Source of the DNA: Allobosea sp. OK403
GTDB lineage: Bacteria > Pseudomonadota > Alphaproteobacteria > Rhizobiales > Beijerinckiaceae
DNA length: 64,000 bases
Reading direction: 5' to 3'
NCBI RefSeq assembly: GCF_900113835.1
Contig: NZ_FOQV01000017.1
Span: forward strand, 46,958-110,957
Under the pieces are notes generated by a model. It made no database searches. It was not told the origin of the DNA and saw nothing but the letters and a program-made list of their open reading frames with translations. Shown piece by piece: positions 25,773 through 34,274 of the stretch; the stretch's first letter is position 1; the number at the start of each line of letters is the position of its first letter. The translations under genes and the position numbers were made by a program.

Positions 25773-26777
25773 ATGAACTGGCTGTCCCTGGTGGCGAACC
25801 GGCTGATCTGGTTTGTGCCGACCATGCTTGGCCTGCTTGCGATCGTCTTCGTCCTGTCGCGCGTCGTGCCGATCGACCCCGCGCTTCTGGCCGCCGGTGA
25901 AAACGCCTCCGCCGAGCAGCTGCAGCAGGTGCGGGAGCGCTTCGGCTTCGACAAGCCGCTGCCAGTGCAGTTCCTGCGCTATGTCGTCGATGTCGCCCAG
26001 GGCAATTTCGGCATCAGCCTGTTCACGCAGCAGCCGATCATCCACGACCTCGTCGCGCGCCTGCCGGCAACGCTGGAATTGACGCTCGTGGCGGTGCTGA
26101 TCGCGGCGCTGGTCGGGATTCCGCTCGGCGTGCTCTGCGGGCTCAACCGCAATTCCTGGATGGACCACATCCTGCGCGTCGTCACGGTGTCGGGGCTCGC
26201 CGTCGCCTCGTTCTGGTTTGCGATGCAGCTCCAGTTCCTGTTCTCGATGAAGCTCGGCTGGCTGCCACTCTCGGGGCGGATCGAGGGCTTTCCGCCGACC
26301 CCGGTGACGAATCTCATGGTCGTCGACGCCCTGATCGAGGGCGATGGCGAGATGCTGGGCGACGCGTTGCGCCACCTGGCGCTGCCGGCGCTTACATTGG
26401 CATTGCCGGCGGCCGCGACGGTGGTGCGCTTCACCCGCAACGGCGTCATCGGCGTGATCAACTCGCCCTCCGTCGCCTATCAGAAGGCGATGGGCTTTCC
26501 GCGCCGGGTGATCGTCTGGAAATATGTGCTGCGCATGGCGATGACGGCGACGGTGACGCAGCTCGGCCTGATCTTCGGCATTCTGCTCGCCGGCGCCGTC
26601 GTGGTCGAGACGGTGTTCGACTGGCCCGGGCTCGGCGCCTATGCGGTGCGCTCCATCCTGCAATCCGACTACAACGCCGTGATGGGCTTCACGCTTTGCA
26701 CCGGGGCGCTGTTCGTCTTCATCAACCTGCTGGTCGACCTGCTGCAGGCGGCGATCGACCCGCGCGGGGCCGCCTGA
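25773..26777 (+). CDS. ABC transporter permease, DppB-like
   Basis: A 334-residue inner-membrane permease of the DppB/OppB family, with the N-terminal LIWFVPTMLGLLAIVFVLSRVVP broken only by short polar residues, the periplasmic segment LRERFGFDKPLPVQ-like (QVRERFGFDKPLPVQFLRY), and the EAA-type loop at YQKAMGFPRRVIVWKYVLR. GGAGG lies eight bases before the ATG. It pairs with the DppC-like protein encoded next; their genes overlap by one base. Confidence 0.93.
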   Translation: MNWLSLVANRLIWFVPTMLGLLAIVFVLSRVVPIDPALLAAGENASAEQLQQVRERFGFDKPLPVQFLRYVVDVAQGNFGISLFTQQPIIHDLVARLPATLELTLVAVLIAALVGIPLGVLCGLNRNSWMDHILRVVTVSGLAVASFWFAMQLQFLFSMKLGWLPLSGRIEGFPPTPVTNLMVVDALIEGDGEMLGDALRHLALPALTLALPAAATVVRFTRNGVIGVINSPSVAYQKAMGFPRRVIVWKYVLRMAMTATVTQLGLIFGILLAGAVVVETVFDWPGLGAYAVRSILQSDYNAVMGFTLCTGALFVFINLLVDLLQAAIDPRGAA

Positions 26778-27619
26778 TGCCGGCTCTGCTCAAACGCTTC
26801 GCGCGCGACAAGGCGGCCCTGCTTGGCGCCGGCCTGCTCGGGCTCCTCGTCATCGCGGCGATCTTCGCGCCATGGCTTGCGCCCCATCCCGGCGACGTCA
26901 CCGATTTCCACATCGAGCGGCGCCTGCAGGCGCCGGCAGCCGCAGCGCTGTTCGGCACCGACCGGATGGGCAGCGACATTTTCAGCCGCCTGATCTTCGG
27001 GGCGCGCATCACCTTGATGCTGGCCGCCATCGCCGTCGGCTCGGCCCTGCTCATCGGCGTCCCGATCGGCCTTGTCGCCGGCTATTATAAGAACTGGGTC
27101 AGCGACGCCCTGATGCGCGTCGCCGAAATCTTCCTGGCGGTGCCGCAGATCGTTCTCGCCATCGCCATCGCGCAGACGCTCGGCCCCTCCATCGAGAACG
27201 TCATCCTGGCGCTGTCGCTGACCTATTGGCCGTTCTGGGCGCGGCTCGTCTATGCCGAGACGCGCTCGATGCGAAACGAGGTCTTCATCGAATCCGCCGT
27301 GGCGCTGGGCGCCTCGCCCTGGCGCGTCATCGTGTTGCACATCCTGCCCAACATCGCCTCGCCGATCATCGTGCGCACCTCGATCGGCATGGGGGCGACG
27401 ATCCTCACCGCCGCGACGCTCGGCTTCCTGGGCCTCGGCGCTCCGCCGCCGACCCCGGAATGGGGCCGCATGATCGCCGAAAGCCGCGAATATCTGCCCG
27501 AGGCCTGGTGGTATGCGCTCGCGCCGGGCATCGCGATCTTCCTGACCGTGCTCGGCTTCAACCTGTTTGGCGACGGCCTGCGCGACATTCTCGACCCGCG
27601 CACGCGACGGAGCGTCTGA
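26777..27619 (+). CDS. ABC transporter permease, DppC-like
   Basis: A 280-residue partner permease of the DppC/OppC family. It shows the N-terminal segment LLGAGLLGLLVIAAIFAPWL, the DppC-type FGTDRMGSDIFSRLIFGAR before the transport domain, and the EAA loop ESAVALGASPWRVIVLHILP. The ATG overlaps the DppB stop (TGATG). The longer frame from 26696 lies inside dppB and was rejected. Confidence 0.93.
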   Translation: MPALLKRFARDKAALLGAGLLGLLVIAAIFAPWLAPHPGDVTDFHIERRLQAPAAAALFGTDRMGSDIFSRLIFGARITLMLAAIAVGSALLIGVPIGLVAGYYKNWVSDALMRVAEIFLAVPQIVLAIAIAQTLGPSIENVILALSLTYWPFWARLVYAETRSMRNEVFIESAVALGASPWRVIVLHILPNIASPIIVRTSIGMGATILTAATLGFLGLGAPPPTPEWGRMIAESREYLPEAWWYALAPGIAIFLTVLGFNLFGDGLRDILDPRTRRSV

Positions 27620-27623
27620 GGCG

Positions 27624-28640
27624 ATGGCGCCCCTGCTCGACATCGCGAAACTCTCCCTCAGCTTTCGCACCGAGAGCGGGCCGGCGCGCGTGCTCGACCA
27701 GATCGACCTCGTCGTGCAGCCCGGCGAGATCGTCGGCCTTGTCGGCGAATCCGGCTGCGGCAAGACCACCTTGGCGCGCGCGATCCTCGGCACCTTGCCC
27801 GAGCGCCTGACCGAGATCGGCAGCGGCCATATCCGCCTCGACGGCGTCGACATGCTCCGCGACGACCAGGCCGCCGAGAGCCTGCGCGGCCGGGTCGTGA
27901 CCTTCGTTCCCCAGGACCCCTTCGCCAGCTTCAACCCGCTGTTCCGCATCAGTGCCCAGATCGGCGACCTGATGCGCTGGAAGACGCCGCGCAGGACGGC
28001 CTCGCGCTTCGGCTGGCGCTCGCGCGCGGAGCAGAAGGCCGATGATGAGGCCGTGCTCGCCATGCTGGACACGGTGCAATTGCCGCAGCCGCGCCGCATC
28101 CTGGAAAAATATCCCCACGAGCTCTCCGGCGGCCAGCGCCAGCGCGTGATGATCGCGATGGCGCTCCTGCCGGAGCCGCGCCTGATCATCGCCGACGAAC
28201 CGACCACGGCGCTCGACGTCACCGTCCAGGCGCAGATCCTCGGCCTGCTGCGCCGGCTGGCGGTCGAGCGCGGCGTCTCGGTGCTGTTCACCACCCATGA
28301 TCTCGGCGCCGCCTGGGAGATCTGCGACCGCGTCGTCGTGATGTATGCCGGGCAGACCGCCGAGATCGCACCCCGCGAGGCCTTCTTCGCCCATCCCCGC
28401 CACCCCTATACCCGCATGCTGCTGCAGAGCCTGCCGGAAGAAGGGCGCGATGCGGTCGGCATTCCCGGCGCGGTGCCAAGCCCATTGCAGCCGCCGCCGG
28501 GCTGCCGCTTCAACCCGCGCTGCCCGCAAATGACCGGGATTTGCCGCGACGAGCGCCCTGCCCTATCCGGACAGCACGGCGCCCATCAGGTCGCCTGCCA
28601 TCATCCCGTCGCGATGAGCGAGGTCGCTGGGAATGTCTGA
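27624..28640 (+). CDS. ABC transporter ATP-binding protein, DppD-like
   Basis: A 338-residue ATPase with Walker A GESGCGKTT (41-49), signature LSGGQ (167-171), Walker B LIIADEP (187-193) and the H-loop in FTTHDLG. The C-terminal cysteine cluster (CRFNPRCPQMTGIC) of the OppD/DppD family is present and would bind an iron-sulfur cluster in some members. It starts four bases after the DppC stop and overlaps the DppF-like gene, so both ATPases are made together. Confidence 0.93.
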   Translation: MAPLLDIAKLSLSFRTESGPARVLDQIDLVVQPGEIVGLVGESGCGKTTLARAILGTLPERLTEIGSGHIRLDGVDMLRDDQAAESLRGRVVTFVPQDPFASFNPLFRISAQIGDLMRWKTPRRTASRFGWRSRAEQKADDEAVLAMLDTVQLPQPRRILEKYPHELSGGQRQRVMIAMALLPEPRLIIADEPTTALDVTVQAQILGLLRRLAVERGVSVLFTTHDLGAAWEICDRVVVMYAGQTAEIAPREAFFAHPRHPYTRMLLQSLPEEGRDAVGIPGAVPSPLQPPPGCRFNPRCPQMTGICRDERPALSGQHGAHQVACHHPVAMSEVAGNV

Positions 28641-29619
28641 CCTCCCGGCGCCGGCCCTGCTCGAGGTCGATCGGCTCGGCCGCCATTTCCCGGTGCGCGG
28701 CTTCCTCAACCGCCGCGTCGGCACCTTGCGGGCTCTGGACGATGTCAGCTTTTCGGTCGGGGAAGGCGAGGTGCTCGGCATCGTCGGCGAATCCGGCTGC
28801 GGCAAATCCACCCTCGGCAAGACCCTGATGGGCATTCACGAGCCGACCAGCGGCGAGGTCCGCCTGGAGGGCGAGCGTATCGCAGCGCCCGGCCAGAAGC
28901 GGGCCGCGGCGGTGCGGGCCAAGCTGCAATATGTCTATCAGGATCCCGGCGCCTCGCTCGATCCGCGCTGGACCTTGCGGCGCTCGCTGCATGAGCCATT
29001 GATCATCCACACCGATTGGTCCCGGGCCAAGCGCGAGGAGCACGTCCAGGCGATCGTCAGCGCGGTCGGCCTGCCGCAGGCGCATCTCGACCTCTACCCG
29101 CATGAGATCAGTGGCGGCCAGCAGCGCCGTGTCGGCCTGGCCCGTATCCTCGTGCTCGGCCCGCAATTGATCATCTTCGACGAGCCGACCTCGGGCCTCG
29201 ACGTTTCCGTACAGGCGACGGTGCTGGCGCTGTTTCGCGACCTGCGCGAGGAATTCGGGCTGACCTATCTCTTCATCAGCCACGACCTCGCCGTCGTCCG
29301 CTCGATCTGCAACCGCATCGTCGTGATGTATCTGGGCCGCATCGTCGAGATCGGCGACACCGCGGAGGTCTTCCGCGCCCCACGCCACCCCTATACCCGC
29401 TCGCTGCTCGCCGCCGCCCCGCGCATCGGCGGGCCGCGCATCACCGAGAGCTTCACCCTGCAAGGCGAGCCGCCGGACCCGTCCAACGTGCCCTCCGGCT
29501 GCCGCTTTCGCACGCGCTGCCCGCTTGCGATCGATACATGCGCGACAATCGAGCCGGCTATCGATCTTGAAAACGGCCATGGTGTTGCCTGCCTGCGCTG
29601 GCGCGAATACGCCGCGTGA
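28633..29619 (+). CDS. ABC transporter ATP-binding protein, DppF-like
   Basis: A 328-residue ATPase with Walker A GESGCGKST (52-60), signature ISGGQ (159-163), Walker B IIFDEP (180-185), and the C-terminal cysteines CRFRTRCP...C of the OppF family. Its start overlaps the end of the DppD-like gene by eight bases. It completes the five-gene importer that begins at 24174. Confidence 0.93.
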   Translation: MSDLPAPALLEVDRLGRHFPVRGFLNRRVGTLRALDDVSFSVGEGEVLGIVGESGCGKSTLGKTLMGIHEPTSGEVRLEGERIAAPGQKRAAAVRAKLQYVYQDPGASLDPRWTLRRSLHEPLIIHTDWSRAKREEHVQAIVSAVGLPQAHLDLYPHEISGGQQRRVGLARILVLGPQLIIFDEPTSGLDVSVQATVLALFRDLREEFGLTYLFISHDLAVVRSICNRIVVMYLGRIVEIGDTAEVFRAPRHPYTRSLLAAAPRIGGPRITESFTLQGEPPDPSNVPSGCRFRTRCPLAIDTCATIEPAIDLENGHGVACLRWREYAA

Positions 29620-29677
29620 TGTCATCGATCACGCAACCCATTCCCATCTCCCCCGACCCGACAGGCTGACCCAAGCG

Positions 29678-30943
29678 ATGTCTTCAGACGAGGTCCAGTC
29701 GGCGGCCGACAGCAAGCCTTCCGATGCTCCGCCGCAATGGATCTCGGCGCTCGTGACCATGACCGCCGTCCAGGCGGCGACGGCGTTCCTGTCGCGCATC
29801 CCGCCGACGCTCGCGCCGGCTTTCACGGCAGAAAGGGGCTGGTCGGATGCGATCATCGGCTATCTGGCGAGCCTGGGCACGCTCGGCTCGATCATCTTCC
29901 TGACGCTCGGCGCTCCGATGCTGCGCCGGCTGGGCTCGGTCCGCGCGCTGCAATGCGGGCTATGCCTCGGCGTCATCGGATTGCTGCTGCTCCTGCCGCC
30001 CTTCTGGCCGGCTGCCGCCGCGGCCTCCCTGCTGATCGGGCTCGGCTACGGCCCGTCCTCGCCGGCCGGCAACGATGTGCTGCACCGGACAGCGCCTGTG
30101 CGCCACCGCGCGATGATCTTCTCGATCAAGCAGGCCGGCGTGCCGGCGGGCGGCATCGTCGCCGGCCTGATCTTGCCGCCGGTGGTGGAAGCCTTCGGCT
30201 GGCGCGCCTCGCTGCTGGTATCGGCTGTTCTGGTCATGCTCGTGCTTCTCGCCGTGCAGCCCATGCGCGAGCGGCTGGACGCAGGCAGGACGCACGACCA
30301 GGCGGTGACGGTGCGGGCCTTCCTGTCGCCGGCGAATATCCGGGCGCCGCTTGCGGCGCTGACCAGCTCGACCTCCATCGTCAGGCTCGCCATGGCCGGG
30401 GCCTGTCTGGCGCTCGGCCAGGGCATCTGGTTTGCCTATCTGATGACGTTCTCGGTTTCGGCCATGGGGCATGATCTCCGCGCAGCCGGCATCGCCTTCG
30501 CGATCATGCAAGCGAGCAGCGTCGTCGGCCGCATGCTGCTCGGCTGGCTGGCGGACCGGCTCGGTTCGCCGCGGCAGCTTCTCGGATTGATGGGTCTGGC
30601 CTCCGGCCTGACCTCGCTCGCCATGGCTCTTGCCGGGCCGGAATGGTCCTACGGGCTCTTCTGCATTCTCGCAGCGGTGGCGGGCGTCACCGTGTCGAGC
30701 TGGAACGGCGTCCAGTTGTCGGAGGTCGCCCGGGCCTGCCCGGCCCATCTCGTGAGGGAAGCCTCCGCCGGTGCGACCTTGATCATCTTCCTGGGCTATG
30801 TCGTCGGCCCATCCGTCTTCGCGGTTCTGCTGATGCTCACGCATCGTTTCGATATCGGCTTCCTCCTCTGCGCCCTCTTCGGCGTCATCTGCTTCGCGAT
30901 CATGCCGCGTCGCGCTTCGACCGCGCCTGGCGGCCACGACTAG
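29678..30943 (+). CDS. MFS transporter
   Basis: A 421-residue major facilitator with about twelve hydrophobic segments and the inter-helix motif DRLGSPRQ between helices 8 and 9. It starts 58 bp after the DppF-like gene and may belong to the same transcription unit. The ATG at 29678 is chosen because upstream codons overlap the ATPase gene and encode no membrane protein; it has only a weak ribosome site. It may import a related compound or export a product; the substrate cannot be inferred. Confidence 0.85.
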   Translation: MSSDEVQSAADSKPSDAPPQWISALVTMTAVQAATAFLSRIPPTLAPAFTAERGWSDAIIGYLASLGTLGSIIFLTLGAPMLRRLGSVRALQCGLCLGVIGLLLLLPPFWPAAAAASLLIGLGYGPSSPAGNDVLHRTAPVRHRAMIFSIKQAGVPAGGIVAGLILPPVVEAFGWRASLLVSAVLVMLVLLAVQPMRERLDAGRTHDQAVTVRAFLSPANIRAPLAALTSSTSIVRLAMAGACLALGQGIWFAYLMTFSVSAMGHDLRAAGIAFAIMQASSVVGRMLLGWLADRLGSPRQLLGLMGLASGLTSLAMALAGPEWSYGLFCILAAVAGVTVSSWNGVQLSEVARACPAHLVREASAGATLIIFLGYVVGPSVFAVLLMLTHRFDIGFLLCALFGVICFAIMPRRASTAPGGHD

Positions 30944-30966
30944 TGCGGTTTTCGATCTGACAGAAC

Positions 30967-31049
30967 CGTCATTGCGAGCGCAGCGAAGCAATCCAGGAGC
31001 GGCAGAGTTCTACGTCCTCCTGGATTGCTTCGCTGCGCTCGCAATGACG
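30967..31049. repeat. Perfect 32-bp inverted repeat (dispersed palindromic element)
   Basis: The left arm 30967-30998 (beginning CGTCATTGCGAGCGCAGC) and the right arm 31018-31049 are exact reverse complements over 32 bp, separated by 19 bp. CGTCATTGCGAGCG...-type palindromes are widespread intergenic repeats in many bacteria. Here it lies between the MFS and LysR genes; the right arm is followed by a T-run (GTCCGTTTTT), so it may also act as a terminator for the MFS gene. Confidence 0.85.
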
Positions 31050-31076
31050 GGTCCGTTTTTCACTCAGATCCAAAAC

Positions 31077-31136
31077 GGCTCTAGAGCCGGATCGATGCGA
31101 AAAACCGGTGCCCAGTTTTTCGCATCCTGCTCTAGG
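31077..31136. repeat. Second palindromic element: GATGCGAAAAA hairpin
   Basis: The arms GATGCGAAAAA (31094-31104) and TTTTTCGCATC (31116-31126) are perfect and enclose CCGGTGCCCAG. Outer partial arms CTAGAGC and GCTCTAG border it. The same general plan (AAAACCGGTTCCC flanked by complementary arms) recurs at 54087-54132, so these are two members of a dispersed family. It ends about 30 bp before the LysR start. Confidence 0.75.
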
Positions 31137-31167
31137 TTGCGGCTCGATCACATTGGAGTTGGCTGCG

Positions 31168-32073
31168 ATGAGGATGGACGTCCTGGGCCTGCAGGCTTTC
31201 GTCAGCATTGCCGAACGTGGCAGCTTCCGGGCGGCGGCCTCGCATCTCAATCTGTCGCAGACCGCGCTCAGCCATCGCATCCGCAAGCTCGAGGAGTCGC
31301 TCGCAACGCCGCTCCTGCTGCGCACGACCCGGCAGGTCTCGCTCACCCCCGCCGGCCTCGCTTTGCTGCCACGGGCGCGGAAGATCTTCGAGGAGCTCGG
31401 CTCCGCGATCGACGAAGTCAGGGCCGATGCGAAGGACAGCGGCGAGCAGGTCGTCATGGGGTGCCTGCCGACGGTGGCGATGCATTGCATGCCAGGTGTG
31501 ATCGCCGAATTCGAGAAGCGCTATGACGGCTTCCGGGTCAGGGTCCATGACAATTCGGCCTCCGAGATCGCCAGCAAGGTGCAGTCCGGCGAGGCGGAGT
31601 TCGGTGTGACCATCGTCGCTGCCAATCGCTGGGACCTTGAGCTCAAGCCGGTGGTCAAGGAGCCCTTCCTCCTCGTCTGCCATCGCAGCATGCCACTCGC
31701 CCAGTCCGAATCCCTGACCTGGGCGCAATTACAGGGGCTACCGCTGGTGCGCATCAGCGCCGAGACCGGCAATCGCATCCTGATCGACGATGCGCTCGGA
31801 TCGCGCCGCGAGACGCTCACCTGGCGCTATGAGGTCCAGCGCGTCATCACCGCCGTCAGCCTGGTTCGCTCGGCCATCGGCTACGCGATCGTGCCGCAGC
31901 TCGCACTGGACATCGTCGACGCAGGAGAGCTCGTCGCGATCCCGCTGCGCTCGCCCACGGTCACGCGCACGCTCGGCATCATCACCCGCAAGAACCTGCC
32001 GCTGAAGCCCCCCGCCCGATATCTCCTGAAGCTGATCAGCGAGGCCCTCAAGCGCAGCGTCTCGGTGCGGTGA
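31168..32073 (+). CDS. LysR family transcriptional regulator
   Basis: A 301-residue regulator with N-terminal HTH (about 4-63; LQAFVSIAERGSFRAAASHL, LSQTALSHRIRKLEESL) and a LysR effector domain. GGAG nine bases upstream supports the ATG at 31168. It is co-directional with, and just upstream of, the 32.2-42.2 kb catabolic run, so it most likely activates those genes in response to an aromatic or tricarboxylate intermediate; this is an inference from position. Confidence 0.92.
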   Translation: MRMDVLGLQAFVSIAERGSFRAAASHLNLSQTALSHRIRKLEESLATPLLLRTTRQVSLTPAGLALLPRARKIFEELGSAIDEVRADAKDSGEQVVMGCLPTVAMHCMPGVIAEFEKRYDGFRVRVHDNSASEIASKVQSGEAEFGVTIVAANRWDLELKPVVKEPFLLVCHRSMPLAQSESLTWAQLQGLPLVRISAETGNRILIDDALGSRRETLTWRYEVQRVITAVSLVRSAIGYAIVPQLALDIVDAGELVAIPLRSPTVTRTLGIITRKNLPLKPPARYLLKLISEALKRSVSVR

Positions 32074-32134
32074 CCACAGTCATTGCTGCATGAAAATCAT
32101 CAATCGCTGCAAAGTGATCATTTGAAGTAAGAAT

Positions 32135-32150
32135 AGCCTGGCCCCAGGCT
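32135..32150. promoter_or_regulatory. 16-bp palindrome before the 32191 gene
   Basis: AGCCTGG-CC-CCAGGCT is a perfect inverted repeat with 7-bp arms. It lies 40 bp before the dehydrogenase start, downstream of an AT-rich stretch (32090-32134) that could hold the promoter. A regulator operator or a transcript hairpin are both possible. Confidence 0.35.
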
Positions 32151-32190
32151 TGTCGCGGGACATGGAAACGCACAAGCAAGGGGTCGACGG

Positions 32191-33012
32191 ATGGCTGAAG
32201 CCACACCGGCAACGATCGCATTCATCGGATTTGGCGAGGTCGGGCAGACCTTTTCGCGCGGCCTGCTCGCCAGCGGCCGTGTGCGCATTCGCGCTTATGA
32301 CGTGCTGTTCGGATCGGGCGCGGGACAAAAGCTCGAAACGGCTGCGAGCACGATCGGCGTCGCGACGGCGGCATCGCTCGAAGAAGCCTGCGCCGGCGCC
32401 GACATCCTGTTCTCGGCCGTGACCGCCGACAAAGCGGAAGCGGTCGCGGCCCAGGCCGCGCCGTGGCTCAAGCCCGGGCAGATTCTCGTCGACGTCAACT
32501 CGGCCGCGCCATCGACCAAGCAGCGCGCGGCGAAGGCCGTCGAGGCCGGCGGAGCGGATTATGTCGAGGGCGCCGTCATGGCGCCCGTGCTCAAGCCCGG
32601 CATCAAGGTGCCGATCCTGGCCGGCGGTCCGCTGGCCGAGCCGACCTCAGCCTCGCTCAACAGCCTGGGCATGAATCTGACGCCCGTCTCGGAAGTCCAT
32701 GGCCGCGCCTCGGCGATGAAGCTGTGCCGCAGCATCATGATCAAAGGCCTGGAAGCGCTGATGGTCGATTGCACGGCAGCCAGCGAAGCCTGGGATGTGA
32801 AGGACGCGGTCTTTGCGAGCCTCCACGCGACATTCCCCTCGATCGATTTTCACGCGCTCTCCGCCGACATGCGCGAGCGTGTCGCGACGCATGGCGTCCG
32901 CCGGGCAGCGGAAATGCGTGAAGCCGCCGAGATGCTCGCCGCGCTCGGACTGGATCCCGAGCTCGCCCGCGCGGTCGCCGACAGCCAGCAGCGAGGTGCC
33001 CGCCGCAGCTAG
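32191..33012 (+). CDS. NAD(P)-binding 6-phosphogluconate dehydrogenase-like protein (DUF1932 C-terminal domain)
   Basis: A 273-residue beta-hydroxyacid-dehydrogenase-like protein. The Rossmann motif is GFGEVGQTF (about 13-21), followed by the substrate loop DVNSAAPSTKQ and a C-terminal helical domain (VSEVHGRASAMKLCRSIMIKGLEALMVDC in shorter helices) that resembles DUF1932. The usual catalytic lysine lies in the SAMKLCRS region. It heads the aromatic-type operon, so it may oxidise a hydroxyacid made in the pathway or feed one into it; no characterised homologue is recognised. Confidence 0.85.
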   Translation: MAEATPATIAFIGFGEVGQTFSRGLLASGRVRIRAYDVLFGSGAGQKLETAASTIGVATAASLEEACAGADILFSAVTADKAEAVAAQAAPWLKPGQILVDVNSAAPSTKQRAAKAVEAGGADYVEGAVMAPVLKPGIKVPILAGGPLAEPTSASLNSLGMNLTPVSEVHGRASAMKLCRSIMIKGLEALMVDCTAASEAWDVKDAVFASLHATFPSIDFHALSADMRERVATHGVRRAAEMREAAEMLAALGLDPELARAVADSQQRGARRS

Positions 33013-33064
33013 CTCGAAGCCTGACCAACCAACTTAAAAAGCAAGATCAAGAGGGAAACGCACC

Positions 33065-34243
33065 ATGTCGCTCAATCGCCGTTCGCTGCTCGCAGGAGCG
33101 AGCCTTTCGATGGTTGCCGCCGCCGCACCGCGCGCTTTCGCGCAGGCCGATACGATCAAGATCGGGCTCATCGCGCCGATGACCGGGCCCTTCACCTCGA
33201 CGGGGCGCATGCTCGATGCCGGCACGCGGCTTTATATGCGGCAGAAGGGCGAGACCGTCGCCGGCAAGCGCATCCAACTCATCCTGCGCGACGACACCGG
33301 CGTCGCCGATGTGACGCGCCGCATCGCCCAGGAGATGGTCGCCAATGACGGCGTCCATGTGCTGGCGGGCTTTGGCCTGACGCCGCTGGCGCTGGCCGTC
33401 GCGCCGCTCGCGACGCAGGCGAAGGTGCCCCAGATCGTGATGATGTCGGCGACCTCCGTGGTCACCGAGCGCTCGCCCTTCATCATCCGCACCGCCTTCA
33501 CCCAGGCGCAGACCACTGTGCCGCTGGCCGAATGGGCCTATGCCAATGGCGTGCGCAAGGTGGTGAGCCTGGTCGCCGACTATGCGCCGGGAATCGATGC
33601 GGAAGCCGGCTTCAACAACCGCTTCAAGGCGCTCGGCGGCGACATCGCGCAAACCATCCGCGCGCCGCTCGCCAACCGCGACTTCGCGCCCTTCCTGCAG
33701 CGCGCCGCCGACGCCAAGCCCGACGCGCTCTTCGTCTTCGTGCCGACCGGGCTGGGTGCTGCGCTGATGAAGCAGTTCGTCGAGCGCGGCCTCGACAAGG
33801 CCGGCATCCGCGTCCTCGGCGAAGGCAGCGTCACCGAGGACGACATCATCACGCAGATGGACGATTCCGTGCTCGGCATGGTGACCTCGCACCACTACTC
33901 CGCCGCCCATCCCGGCCCCGAGAACGAAGCCTTCTGCAAGGCTTTCCGGGCGGAGGCCGGCACGCGGCCAAACCACATCGCCGTCCACGCCTATGACGGC
34001 ATGCACCTGATCTACGAGGCCTTGAAGAAGACCGGCGGCGCGACCGGCGGCGAAGCGCTCGTCGAGGCGATGAAGGGCCTGTCCTGGCAGAGCCCGCGCG
34101 GCCCCCTGAGCATCGACCCCGAAACCCGCGAGCCGATCCAGAACATCTACATCCGGCGCGTCGAGCGAGTGAATGGCGAGCTCTTCAATGTCGAGTTCGC
34201 GACGGTGCCCAACGTCAAGGATCCCGCGAAGGTCAAGGCCTGA
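33065..34243 (+). CDS. Branched-chain amino acid/aromatic-type ABC substrate-binding protein (LivJ family)
   Basis: A 392-residue periplasmic binding protein of the Peripla_BP_6 (LivJ) family. A signal sequence (NRRSLLAGASLSMVAAAAP, cleavage near AFAQ) precedes IKIGLIAPMTGPFTSTGR, the first strand of the domain. It would load the LivHMGF transporter encoded at 37.8-41.2 kb. In soil alphaproteobacteria this family often binds aromatic acids; the co-encoded meta-cleavage enzymes make an aromatic acid a likely cargo here. Confidence 0.9.
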   Translation: MSLNRRSLLAGASLSMVAAAAPRAFAQADTIKIGLIAPMTGPFTSTGRMLDAGTRLYMRQKGETVAGKRIQLILRDDTGVADVTRRIAQEMVANDGVHVLAGFGLTPLALAVAPLATQAKVPQIVMMSATSVVTERSPFIIRTAFTQAQTTVPLAEWAYANGVRKVVSLVADYAPGIDAEAGFNNRFKALGGDIAQTIRAPLANRDFAPFLQRAADAKPDALFVFVPTGLGAALMKQFVERGLDKAGIRVLGEGSVTEDDIITQMDDSVLGMVTSHHYSAAHPGPENEAFCKAFRAEAGTRPNHIAVHAYDGMHLIYEALKKTGGATGGEALVEAMKGLSWQSPRGPLSIDPETREPIQNIYIRRVERVNGELFNVEFATVPNVKDPAKVKA

Positions 34244-34274
34244 GCGGTCGGCACCGGCACGGGGGGACAGGATC

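Noticed and set aside
24135..26663. 842-codon open frame on the minus strand
   Set aside because: It is antisense to the binding-protein and permease genes, is dominated by Arg/Asp/His/Gln residues expected from reading a GC-rich gene backwards, and has no recognisable domain.
30967..31049. Inverted repeat as the ends of an insertion sequence
   Set aside because: Only 19 bases lie between the arms, so no transposase can be enclosed.
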